This document shows positions 20,661-28,429 of a DNA stretch of 64,000 nt, one piece after another. Under the pieces are notes generated by a model that saw only the letters and a program-made list of their open reading frames with translations, was not told the DNA's origin and did no database searches. Origin of the DNA: CAZKWG01 sp964615375 (lineage in GTDB: Bacteria > Myxococcota_A > UBA796 > CAZKWG01); the NCBI GenBank assembly GCA_964615375.1, contig CAZTOW010000020.1:62001-126000 (forward strand), in the 5' to 3' direction. The position numbers were made by a program, and so were the translations under genes. Within the stretch, counting starts at the first letter, position 1, and each line of letters opens with the position of its first letter.

Positions 20661-20748
20661 GAGCCTCTACGAGTTCCACATTGTCATCCGCAAGCTGGAG
20701 CGGGAAGCGGAGGGGTTGTTAAAGGAAAGTGTCGGAGCCTCAGAATGA
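20656..20748 (+). CDS. Small 30-aa ORF at the head of the DUF4062-AlbA operon
   Basis: A 30-codon ORF starting MRSLYEFHIVIRKLEREAEG and ending with a TGA that overlaps the DUF4062 ATG (ATGA). AGGAGA lies 5 bases before its ATG, and the start lies inside the left direct repeat. It is amphipathic and charged, with no known homologue to me. It could be a leader peptide that couples translation of the next gene, or a truncated remnant of a gene cut by the insertion. The overlap argues for being translated. Confidence 0.45.
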   Translation: MRSLYEFHIVIRKLEREAEGLLKESVGASE

Positions 20749-21386
20749 CCGATCAACGACCGAAGCTCTTCGTCTCCTCGACCGTGTACGGCGTCGAGGA
20801 GCTCCTCGACCGCGTCTACGCCCTGTTGACCACCTTCGGTTACGAGGTCTGGATGTCCCACAAGGGCACCATGCCGGTTCGGTCGGATCGCACGGCCTTC
20901 GAGAACTGTCTAGCCGGCGTCGAAGCCTGTGATCTCTTCCTTGGCCTCATCACCCCCAGCTACGGCAGCGGTCAGGAAGCCGGCAGGCCATCCATCACCC
21001 ACCAGGAGGTTCGTCGCGCCATCGAGCTCCAGAAGCCGCGCTGGGTCCTCGCACACAGCGAGGTCGTCTTCGCCCGGCGACTCCTCAATGATCTCGGGTA
21101 CAAAGGGCCCGATGGGCGCGCCACCCTCCAGCTGAAGCCTGGTGCGCGCTCCATCACTGACCTCCGCGTGCTGGACCTGTACGAAGAGGCCATCCGATCA
21201 GAACTTCCGCTCTCCGACCGTCGAGGCAACTGGGTGCAGGAGTACAGCAGCGATCCCGACGCGCTGGTCTTCGCGAGCGCTCAGTTCGCGCGCTTCCAGG
21301 AGGTTGAAGCCTTCATCCGCGAGCACCTGCAGAACCCCAAGGAGGTCATCGATGTGGTCAAGCAGGTCGCGGGAGGTGGAGCGTGA
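20745..21386 (+). CDS. DUF4062 domain protein (TIR/NDT-like fold), putative defence component
   Basis: A 213-aa protein. PKLFVSSTVYGVEELLDRVY matches the DUF4062 N-terminus (FVSSTxxDL). ENCLAGVEACDLFLGLITPSYGS is the conserved second half, with its Cys, Asp and Gly-Ser. DUF4062 is predicted to adopt a TIR/nucleoside-deoxyribosyltransferase-like Rossmann fold and is often at the N-terminus of NTPase or defence proteins. Here it is a separate small protein. The ATG has GGAG 8 bases upstream. Its stop overlaps the AlbA_2 gene start by 4 bp. Codon usage is less extreme in GC than that of its neighbours, consistent with acquisition. Confidence 0.82.
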   Translation: MTDQRPKLFVSSTVYGVEELLDRVYALLTTFGYEVWMSHKGTMPVRSDRTAFENCLAGVEACDLFLGLITPSYGSGQEAGRPSITHQEVRRAIELQKPRWVLAHSEVVFARRLLNDLGYKGPDGRATLQLKPGARSITDLRVLDLYEEAIRSELPLSDRRGNWVQEYSSDPDALVFASAQFARFQEVEAFIREHLQNPKEVIDVVKQVAGGGA

Positions 21387-22579
21387 ATGAAGACAGGCTG
21401 CTGCAGGTCCTCGCGCTCGGGGAGCAAAGCGACGTCGAGTACAAGCGTCTCTGCGACCCACTGGTCATTGGCCGAAACGTGGCTGGGATGTTGAACACGC
21501 GAGGAGGCTATGTACTCATTGGCGTCGGCGACGACGGTGTCCCGACAGGGGTGGAACAGGGCGACATCAAGGAGCTCGAAGAGGCGATACGTGCTCGCTT
21601 GAGCCCGTCCGCCATGGTGGCGTTCAGCGAGGAGCGCGTCGGCGGTTTGCGCCTTTTCGTCGTCGAGGTGCCCATGGGCGCAGACGTTCCCTACGCCTTC
21701 GCGGATGAGTTCTGGGTCCGGGTTGGATCGACGCTGCAGCGAGCATCCCCTGGGCAGGTGCGTGAGCTGGTGCTCCGGCGGCAGGTGGAACCTGAGCGCT
21801 GGGAGCGCAGATACTCCAGCGCCGATCCGGATCTCGATCTGGACGGGCAAGAGGTGAGATCGACCTGGCGCGCGGCCGTGGCTGGTGGGCGACTTCCAGG
21901 ATCGCCGCAGCCTTCAACCCCTTCGGACCTCCTGGTAAAACTCGGCTTCCTGCGGTACGGGCGACTCACCAATGGTGGAGATGTCCTCTTCTGCGCCAAC
22001 ACGGCCAGTCGATACCCTCAGGTTCGAGTGCGCGCGGTCGCTGGGGATCGTGGCGCCGCCAGCAGCACCTATGTGGACCATCGCACGCTGGAGGGACCGC
22101 TGATGCGCATCCTGGAGCAAGCGTTGAGCTTCATCCAACAGAACACCCGCGCGTCCAGCCACTTCAGCCCCACGACTGGCGCGCGGATCGATCGCCCTGC
22201 CTACCCACCCGAGGCGCTGCGCGAGGCGATGGTGAATGCGCTGGTCCACCGAGACTATGCCGACTTTCGAGGGGGAGTAGCCATCGAGGTGTTCCCGAAT
22301 CGGGTCCGCATCTGGAATTCTGGCGACTTTCCTCAAGGGGTGACTCCAGACAGCATCGGCCGGGGGCAGCTTTCGGTACTCCGCAACCCGGACCTCGCAC
22401 AGGTACTCTATCTGCGTGGTCACATGGAGCGTCTGGGGCGAGGTGGCCCGCTGATCAAGGGTGCCTGCTCGGACTGGGGATTGCCCCCGCCTCTCTGGGA
22501 GGCTGCGCAGGGCCGCGGGGTCAGCCTCACCCTCTTCGGCCCCGAGGTCACAGATCCAGTGAGCACCGCGCGCCAATGA
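21383..22579 (+). CDS. AlbA_2/Schlafen-type DNA-binding protein with RecG-like HATPase_c_4 domain
   Basis: A 398-aa protein. The N-terminal AlbA_2 (Schlafen-like) domain runs from about residue 10 to 125 (ESxxxEYK-like QSDVEYKRL, AGMLNTRGGYVLIGVGDDG). The C-terminal HATPase_c_4 region has YPPEALREAMVNALVHRDY, the GHKL-type N box (NALVHRD) and NSGDFPQGVTPDSI. This is the common 'ATP-dependent DNA helicase-like' AlbA_2 architecture, often annotated as a regulator and found in defence islands. The GTG start with GGAG upstream is coupled to DUF4062. A joint function with DUF4062, such as nucleic-acid sensing plus a nucleotide-processing effector, is inference. Confidence 0.86.
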   Translation: MNEDRLLQVLALGEQSDVEYKRLCDPLVIGRNVAGMLNTRGGYVLIGVGDDGVPTGVEQGDIKELEEAIRARLSPSAMVAFSEERVGGLRLFVVEVPMGADVPYAFADEFWVRVGSTLQRASPGQVRELVLRRQVEPERWERRYSSADPDLDLDGQEVRSTWRAAVAGGRLPGSPQPSTPSDLLVKLGFLRYGRLTNGGDVLFCANTASRYPQVRVRAVAGDRGAASSTYVDHRTLEGPLMRILEQALSFIQQNTRASSHFSPTTGARIDRPAYPPEALREAMVNALVHRDYADFRGGVAIEVFPNRVRIWNSGDFPQGVTPDSIGRGQLSVLRNPDLAQVLYLRGHMERLGRGGPLIKGACSDWGLPPPLWEAAQGRGVSLTLFGPEVTDPVSTARQ

Positions 22580-22603
22580 CGCGAAGGGCCGCGAGACCCG
22601 CGC

Positions 22604-23659
22604 CTAACCGACCAGAAACACCCGATGCGACATCGGGTGCGTCACCACCAGCGTCCGCCCGTCGAAGGCCACGCTCCCCGCCCCGGCGAGCTCGGGGAGG
22701 CGCGCGCCGCGGCCTGCCCAGCCCACGGTGCCGTCGGGGGACCAGGAGACCTGACCGCCGGGGATGGGCCAGAGCTGCTGCTTGCCGCTGATCGCGCTCT
22801 TCAGCGAGTCGATCAGGCCCGGCCGCGAGGGCGCGGGCTCGGGCAGGGTGGCGAGGGTGCGCTGGAGCAGGGCGCCGAAGCGATCCGCGTGCAGCGTGAA
22901 CGTGCTCTCGCCGTCGCTGAGCAGCAGGGCGCCGTCCACGAGGCCGACGCGCGGGGGGCGCAGGAAGGCGCCGCCGAAGCCGCGAAAGCCGCCCACCGTG
23001 GCCAGGATCGTCGGGCCCGAAGGCGCCTGGACCTGGCCGTCCGCCCAGGGGTCGGCGCGCAGGCGGGCCAGGATCGCGTCCTGCTGGACCTTGTCTTGGA
23101 TGGGGACACCCAACACAATGCTCAGGATCTCCGGCCGCAAGGTAGCGGCCACGCCGAGCGCGCTAAGCCGGAGCTGCGGCATCCCGGCGCGCCAGGCCAG
23201 TACCTGACCGGCGGTCAGGTATTCTTCCAGGTCCCGCGCCGCGCCGTGGAGCTCCAGCATGCCCAGCAGCCAGTCCTCGGGGCGGGCGCCCTGCTCCAGG
23301 TGGTGGAGGGCGTTGAGGAGGGCGCGGAGCATGCGCTCGGGGTCCTCCAGCAGGCGGGGGGCGAGCTCGGGCAGGAGGCGCAGGCCCTCGTTCAGGGTGG
23401 GGCGGCGCGCGCGGGGGCCGATGAGATCGCGGCCCAGCAGGGGCAGGCTGGCGGCGTGGAGGCGCAGCGCGATCTCGGGGGCGCGCGCGGGGTCCAGCAG
23501 GAGGAGCGCGTCCACGATGGGACCCAGGGTGCCGGCCAGGAACTCCAGGACGACCTCGCCGTCCAGCCCGCGGTGCTCGCGCTTCGCCAGGGCGAAGTGG
23601 GCGTTGTAGCGCTCCCGGTCGCGCTCCAACAGGCGCTGGAAGCCCTCGCTCACCCGCAT
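22604..23659 (-). CDS. Unknown protein encoded with MoxR (possible beta-propeller-type partner)
   Basis: A 351-aa protein I do not recognise. The ATG overlaps the MoxR stop (TGATG), with GGAGG 5 bases upstream, so the two are co-translated. The N-terminal 200 residues look helical and Leu-rich. The C-terminal 130 residues alternate short strands with motifs such as ILATVGGFRGFGG, VSWSPDGTVGWAG and VAFDGRTLVV, reminiscent of propeller blades. MoxR-VWA systems with beta-propeller partners (bpX) have been described, but assignment to that family is speculative. The 3' end contains the right direct repeat of the DUF4062 module. Confidence 0.66.
   Translation of the reverse strand: MRVSEGFQRLLERDRERYNAHFALAKREHRGLDGEVVLEFLAGTLGPIVDALLLLDPARAPEIALRLHAASLPLLGRDLIGPRARRPTLNEGLRLLPELAPRLLEDPERMLRALLNALHHLEQGARPEDWLLGMLELHGAARDLEEYLTAGQVLAWRAGMPQLRLSALGVAATLRPEILSIVLGVPIQDKVQQDAILARLRADPWADGQVQAPSGPTILATVGGFRGFGGAFLRPPRVGLVDGALLLSDGESTFTLHADRFGALLQRTLATLPEPAPSRPGLIDSLKSAISGKQQLWPIPGGQVSWSPDGTVGWAGRGARLPELAGAGSVAFDGRTLVVTHPMSHRVFLVG
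22608..22629 (+). repeat. Right 22-bp direct repeat, overlapping the 3' end of the 351-aa gene
   Basis: CCGACCAGAAACACCCGATGCG forms the last codons of the minus-strand gene ending at 22604 and matches 20639-20660 at 19 of 22 bases. The two copies enclose the whole small ORF-DUF4062-AlbA module (about 1.97 kb). A perfect 9-bp inverted repeat with a 3-base centre, CACCCGATG/CATCGGGTG (22619-22639), overlaps this copy only. Confidence 0.7.
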
Positions 23660-25236
23660 CAGGCCCTCCAGGTGAGCCAGCGCAGGTAGTTCGTGTAGCG
23701 CTGATGCATGTACTTGAGGTGCAGCACGTCGTCGTACATGGGGCCGTAGAGCTTGCGGCCCTGCTGCCAGTCGGAGAGCAGGCGCTCGATGCGGGCCAGG
23801 CGGGCGCGGGTCTCCTGCTCGGTGAGCCCGTCCAGCCCGGCCGCCAGCTCGGCGCCCAGCTTCGCCACCGGGTCGTCGCGGTCCAGGTCCAGGCGCTGGT
23901 ACTCCTCGCAGGACAGGTCGAAGAGGGTGCGCAGCCAGCTGACGCGGTCGGCGCGCAGGGCCTGGTTGTCCCCCTGCTCGAAGAAGGGCGAGCCGAGCTC
24001 GGGCGTGAGCTTGTCGTGCAGCACGAAGGGCAGGATCTGGCGGGCGTCCTCCAGCTCGGCGGTGTCGGCGCCGCGGAAGCAGGCCATGGCCTTGATGAAG
24101 ATCAGCGCCGTCATCAGGGCGCGCACGCTCACGCCGTTCTTCGTCTGGCCGCCGATGTCCTTGATGCGGTCCTTGCCGGTCTCGCGCTGGGCGAGCTGGG
24201 CAGCCTCGACGCCGGAGAGCTTGACCGTGTCCTTGGTCATGTACTCGAGCTGGCGGGCGCCGGGCTCGAAGAACTCGAACTGGGCGCAGAAGAACTCCAT
24301 GCGCCGCCGGATCTCGGGGGGCAGGCGCACGGCGAGGATCCGGGCGTAGAGACGGTCGATCTCGGCGGGGGTGAACACGAGCTCGGGCGGGACGACCTCC
24401 TCGGGCTTGACCCCCTGCTCCACGCGCTCCAGCAGCTCGCCCACGAAGCGGGTGTTGAAGTGGAGCGCCTTGACGACGACGTCGATGCGGTCGCGCAGGG
24501 CCTCGATGACCTGGTAGGTGCCGCCGCCCGCGTCGTCGTTGGCGGTGAGGTACCAGGCGGCCTCCGGGCACTCGTAGATCTGGTCCAGCATCTCCGCGTA
24601 GTTGTCCGCCATCACCGTGAGCAGCGCGGACTGGGTGCGCGTGGGGATGCGGTTGTACTCGTCGATGATCTTCACCCGCATGCCGAGCCACTTGCGCCAG
24701 GCGATGCGGACCTCGTCCATGCTCTTCGCGTTGACCAGATCGCCGGGGAGCGGGTTGCCCAGCAGGTCGGCGATGGTCATCTGGGGCTGGCCGTGCTGGA
24801 TGGCGCGCTTGACGTCGCGGATGTCGTAGCCCGCCAGCACGCCCATCAGGATGGCGCTGGCGGTCTTGCCGCGCCCGGGGCCGCCCACCAGCAGGCAGCG
24901 GCGGCGGACGACGAGGTTCAGGAGCGGCAGGAGGGCGAAGCTGGAGTAGCTCTGACCGCTGGGCAGGCGCACAGTGACCTTCTGGTCGCCGAGCTTGTAG
25001 GTGGGGCTGGGCCCGTCCTGGTACTCGATGTCGTAGAAGGGGCTGATGATGGCGCTGTTCACCATCCAGAAGTAGGCTTTGCGGAGCTTCTCCGCCAGAT
25101 CCGGCTCGCCCTCGGCGGGCGTGGGCGCCGCGTCGCCGGCGGGGCCGCGGTAGAGGTCGGCCACGTCGAAGCTGGGGCGCTGCTCGGCGCGGCGCGGGTT
25201 GGTGGGCGACTGCGAGACCTTGCCGAAGGTGGACAC
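23659..25236 (-). CDS. MoxR-family AAA+ ATPase
   Basis: A 525-aa ATPase. Walker A GGPGRGKTAS is at 118-127 and Walker B KIIDEYNR at 189-196. The sensor region YLTANDDAGGGTYQVIEALRDRIDV follows, with R-finger-type arginines. The C-terminal lid is long, reaching 525 aa against about 320 for standard MoxR. MoxR proteins act with VWA partners to remodel or metallate target complexes. The closest VWA gene on the same strand is at 15585-17252, beyond the accessory block. GTG start with GGGAGG upstream. Co-transcribed with the FHA gene (31-bp gap) and the 351-aa gene (overlap). Confidence 0.9.
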   Translation of the reverse strand: MSTFGKVSQSPTNPRRAEQRPSFDVADLYRGPAGDAAPTPAEGEPDLAEKLRKAYFWMVNSAIISPFYDIEYQDGPSPTYKLGDQKVTVRLPSGQSYSSFALLPLLNLVVRRRCLLVGGPGRGKTASAILMGVLAGYDIRDVKRAIQHGQPQMTIADLLGNPLPGDLVNAKSMDEVRIAWRKWLGMRVKIIDEYNRIPTRTQSALLTVMADNYAEMLDQIYECPEAAWYLTANDDAGGGTYQVIEALRDRIDVVVKALHFNTRFVGELLERVEQGVKPEEVVPPELVFTPAEIDRLYARILAVRLPPEIRRRMEFFCAQFEFFEPGARQLEYMTKDTVKLSGVEAAQLAQRETGKDRIKDIGGQTKNGVSVRALMTALIFIKAMACFRGADTAELEDARQILPFVLHDKLTPELGSPFFEQGDNQALRADRVSWLRTLFDLSCEEYQRLDLDRDDPVAKLGAELAAGLDGLTEQETRARLARIERLLSDWQQGRKLYGPMYDDVLHLKYMHQRYTNYLRWLTWRA

Positions 25237-25267
25237 CGGGCCTCCCGGACTGTCGAGGCGGCGCCCC

Positions 25268-28200
25268 TCAGGCGCGCTCGAAGCGATACACGGTCGCCCC
25301 GGCCATCAGCCGATCGCCGGGCTCCAGCACGACGTCCTCGCCGTCCTCGGGCACGGTGATCCAGCCGTCCCCCTCGCGGCGCACGAAGAAGGGGTGGTAG
25401 CGGCCGGGGCCCAGGCGGTAGCTGTCCAGGTAGTCGCGCAGGGTGAGCCGCTCGCCGTCGAAGTGCGCCTCGAGCTGCACCGGCCCCAGCGTGATCTCCC
25501 GCTCGTCGCGCAGCGGCAGCCCGAGGGTGAACATGGCCCGCACCACGCGGGGCGGGTCGATGAAGGCCAGGAGCTGGGCCCGCGGGTCGGGCAGCTCGCC
25601 GTCCACGACCAGGCGCAGCCCGATCTCGAAGTCCGGGCGCCCCAGATCGTCGCGGCGCAGCACCAGCATGCGGGCCCGGTCCGTGGCGGCGGTCCCCAGC
25701 AGGTCCTCCCCGTCCACCGAGAGCCGCGCGTCCATGGCGCCCAGCGTGTGGATCTCGGCCCGATCGCCGCGCACGCGGATCTGGAAGTACTCCTGGGGGG
25801 CGAAGCGCTGCTCGGGCCGGGACTGGTTCTCCGGGAGCGCGACGCCGGGGCGGTGGTGGTTGGTGACCGTGATGTCGCCGGTCACCATCCAGCCCTCGAC
25901 GACCAGGCGCGCGGGGCGGCTCAGCTCGATCTGCCAGTCGTCCTCGCGCACCACCCAGGGCCGGGCGTCCAGGATGGGGTCCAGCGTGGGCGGCGAGGGC
26001 AGCCTCACCGCGGGGGGCGGGGCGCTGAGGTCGGGGAGCTCGACGTCCAGGTCGAGGCGCGGGGCGGAGGGGGCGAGCGTGGGCGGGGTGGGCCCCACCG
26101 CGGAGGGGGCGACGCGATCGGCGCCCTCGGTGATGACCTCAGCGGGGCCGTCCGCGCCCTGCGTGGGCAGCTCCACCTCGGAGAGCGGGACCCGGTGCAG
26201 CTCGGTCATGTCCGTGTGCAGCGCCGAGGCCACCTCCGCCAGCAGCGGGCGGGGCGCGGACTCGGCGCGCTTGAAGGACGCCTGGAAGTCCTCGTCGAAG
26301 ACCAGCCGCGGGCCGGACTTCTTGTCCTGGATGAGGTCGCCGAAGTGGCTGGGCGAGCTGCCGGCCAGGGCGAGCTGGGCCCCGCGACTGACGCTCGCGC
26401 TCTCGTCGAATGAATCCCCGTCGACGCGCGTCAGATGGGGTCGGGGTGGCGCCGGCCCCAGCTCGCCCAGGCCCGCGGCCGCGGGGATCTCGTCGGCGGA
26501 GAGCGGGGGCGGCTTGGCCAGCTCGCCCAGGCTCTCGCCGGTCTCCATCGCCGCGCCGGGCGGGGGGTAGTTGATCTCGAAGACGCAGTTCCCGACGAGG
26601 ATCTCGTCGCCGCTCTGGAGCCGCGTGCGCAGGAGCCCGCCCGTCTTGTCCAGCGGCGAGAGCGAGATGATCTCCCGCCCGCGGCGGACGAAGGTGTAGC
26701 AGTGGCGCGCCAGCGAGCAGAGCTCGGGCTCGTCGCGCAGGTCGATCTCGGCGTGCAGCGAGGCGACCATGATCGAGTCGGTGTAGAAGCGGCTCTTGGG
26801 GATGTCGCCCGTCCGCGAGCGGATCATCGCCCCGGCGACCACGCCCGGGAGCCACACGATATTGTCGTTCTCCGGTTCGTCGGGGAGCCGCACCTTGGCC
26901 GACTTGTCGCGGCCGATGCGGTAGACGCCGCCGAAGACCAGCGAGGCCCCGCCCGCCGAGCGCCGGATCTCGCCCAGGTAGGGCCAGCCGTCCGCGGCGA
27001 ATCCGCTGAGATCGCGGTACTCCACGGACTCCGCGCCCAGCCCGATGTAGACGTCGTGGCGCAGCGGGATGGCCGTCCCCACCGGGATGGGCTGCCCGTC
27101 CAGCAGGAGCCCCGGCCGGTGGCCGATCAGCGTGACGTTGCGCCCGCGGACCTGGAAGGTGGCGGCGGGGTCGGCCATGGAGGTCTGCACGGACCCGTCC
27201 GTCCCCAGGTAGACGTCATAGCCCTCCATGAACTTGTTGAAGTGGACCTTCTGGAGCAGCGCCCCCCGCTCGCGCAGTCGGAAGAGGCGCTCGTCGAGGT
27301 CCAGCGGGACCACGGTGCGGTGGGGCGAGCCGCTCAGCGTGACGTTGGTCCCGGTGGGCGGGCCCTGGGGCGCCTCGGCGGACTTCCCCGGCGGGAGCAT
27401 GATCCCCGGGCCCAGCGCGACCGGGACCTGCTCGTAGGAGGGCATGCGGTCGTGGTCCACCACGCTGAGGATCAGGTGCGCCAGCGCGTGGTTCCCGCGG
27501 TCCACGATGCTCAGCACGCTGACCCCGTCGGGGGCCGTGTGGCTCTTGACCCGGTAGCTGTCCTGCAGGTCCGGGTGGATGACGTGGACCAGGCTGCCGT
27601 CGGCGTACTGCTGGAGCCGGTAGAGCAGCGGGCGCTGCAAGGTGGGGTGGTGGTAGCTGTCCAGCCAGTGCGCGCCGAGCGTGAACTGGAGCTGATCGCT
27701 GTAGAGCCGCCCCACCTCGCGGTAGCCCTGCCACTGGCCCGGCAGGTTGACCAGCACGGCGATCTCCGCCCGCGAGCTCTCGACGGGCCCCGAGTAGAGG
27801 TTGGGCATCAGGCCCGTGACGAACTCCCCCGCCTTCAGCCCGACGAGGTGGCCGTCCATCTCGGGCCCGCCGTCCTCCAGGAAGCGGAAGCCGATGGGGC
27901 GCAGCGGGAAGAGCAGGTGGTAGTCCTCCTCGTCGCAGAAGACGAGGAAGCGGGTCGTCAACGCCGAGCTGGCGCGCTCCTGCCAGCTCTCCTTGTTCGC
28001 GCGCAGGCGCTTGCCGTCCGCCTGGCTCAGGATGACGAGGACGTCCGTGAAGTCGGCCAGCGTGTCGGTCTTCTGGTCCAGCAGGTGGGCGTAGAGCCCG
28101 CTCTTGCGGCGCAACACCGAGGCGGAGGTGGACCACATCCAGCTTGGATCGGCCACCAGATCCTGCTCGGTGCGGTGCCGGCGCAGGAAGTCGTTGTAGA

Positions 28201-28306
28201 CGCCGTGCTCGGGCCCCGGAGGGAGCACACGCTCGCTGTCGCCCGAGAGGCCGCGCGTGCCGCCGCCCGAGAAGAGTCGCGCGATGATGTCCCCGAACTG
28301 AGCCAT
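25268..28306 (-). CDS. Large FHA-domain protein, first gene of the MoxR operon
   Basis: A 1012-aa protein starting at ATG 28306, chosen because GAGG lies 7 bases upstream. The N-terminal 300 residues (VLVILSQADGKRL, TRFLVFCDEEDYHLLFP) are of unknown fold. An FHA domain spans about 450-590. It has GVYRIGRDKSAKVRLP, SIMVASLHAEIDL (the Ser/His pair that contacts phosphothreonine) and a distal LQSGDEILVGNCVFEI. A Pro/Glu linker (about 600-720) follows, and a C-terminal beta-rich region has further FHA-like segments (LEPGDRLMAGATVYRF). It likely reads Thr phosphorylation for the MoxR complex. PP2C at 29689 could reverse that mark. Confidence 0.84.
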   Translation of the reverse strand: MAQFGDIIARLFSGGGTRGLSGDSERVLPPGPEHGVYNDFLRRHRTEQDLVADPSWMWSTSASVLRRKSGLYAHLLDQKTDTLADFTDVLVILSQADGKRLRANKESWQERASSALTTRFLVFCDEEDYHLLFPLRPIGFRFLEDGGPEMDGHLVGLKAGEFVTGLMPNLYSGPVESSRAEIAVLVNLPGQWQGYREVGRLYSDQLQFTLGAHWLDSYHHPTLQRPLLYRLQQYADGSLVHVIHPDLQDSYRVKSHTAPDGVSVLSIVDRGNHALAHLILSVVDHDRMPSYEQVPVALGPGIMLPPGKSAEAPQGPPTGTNVTLSGSPHRTVVPLDLDERLFRLRERGALLQKVHFNKFMEGYDVYLGTDGSVQTSMADPAATFQVRGRNVTLIGHRPGLLLDGQPIPVGTAIPLRHDVYIGLGAESVEYRDLSGFAADGWPYLGEIRRSAGGASLVFGGVYRIGRDKSAKVRLPDEPENDNIVWLPGVVAGAMIRSRTGDIPKSRFYTDSIMVASLHAEIDLRDEPELCSLARHCYTFVRRGREIISLSPLDKTGGLLRTRLQSGDEILVGNCVFEINYPPPGAAMETGESLGELAKPPPLSADEIPAAAGLGELGPAPPRPHLTRVDGDSFDESASVSRGAQLALAGSSPSHFGDLIQDKKSGPRLVFDEDFQASFKRAESAPRPLLAEVASALHTDMTELHRVPLSEVELPTQGADGPAEVITEGADRVAPSAVGPTPPTLAPSAPRLDLDVELPDLSAPPPAVRLPSPPTLDPILDARPWVVREDDWQIELSRPARLVVEGWMVTGDITVTNHHRPGVALPENQSRPEQRFAPQEYFQIRVRGDRAEIHTLGAMDARLSVDGEDLLGTAATDRARMLVLRRDDLGRPDFEIGLRLVVDGELPDPRAQLLAFIDPPRVVRAMFTLGLPLRDEREITLGPVQLEAHFDGERLTLRDYLDSYRLGPGRYHPFFVRREGDGWITVPEDGEDVVLEPGDRLMAGATVYRFERA

Positions 28307-28429
28307 GCCCGGACCTCGACGGGGCCCCAGGGACCCCACGATTCAGACCCCTTATACTAACTCCCTCTGCCCTGCGCTGGCGCCCCGCACCTCACCGGTG
28401 CTAAGAAGCAGGCCCCTCGGAGGACAGCC

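Noticed and set aside
28353..28358. TATACT as a -10 box for the DUF1015 gene
   Set aside because: No plausible -35 hexamer at 16-18 bp upstream.
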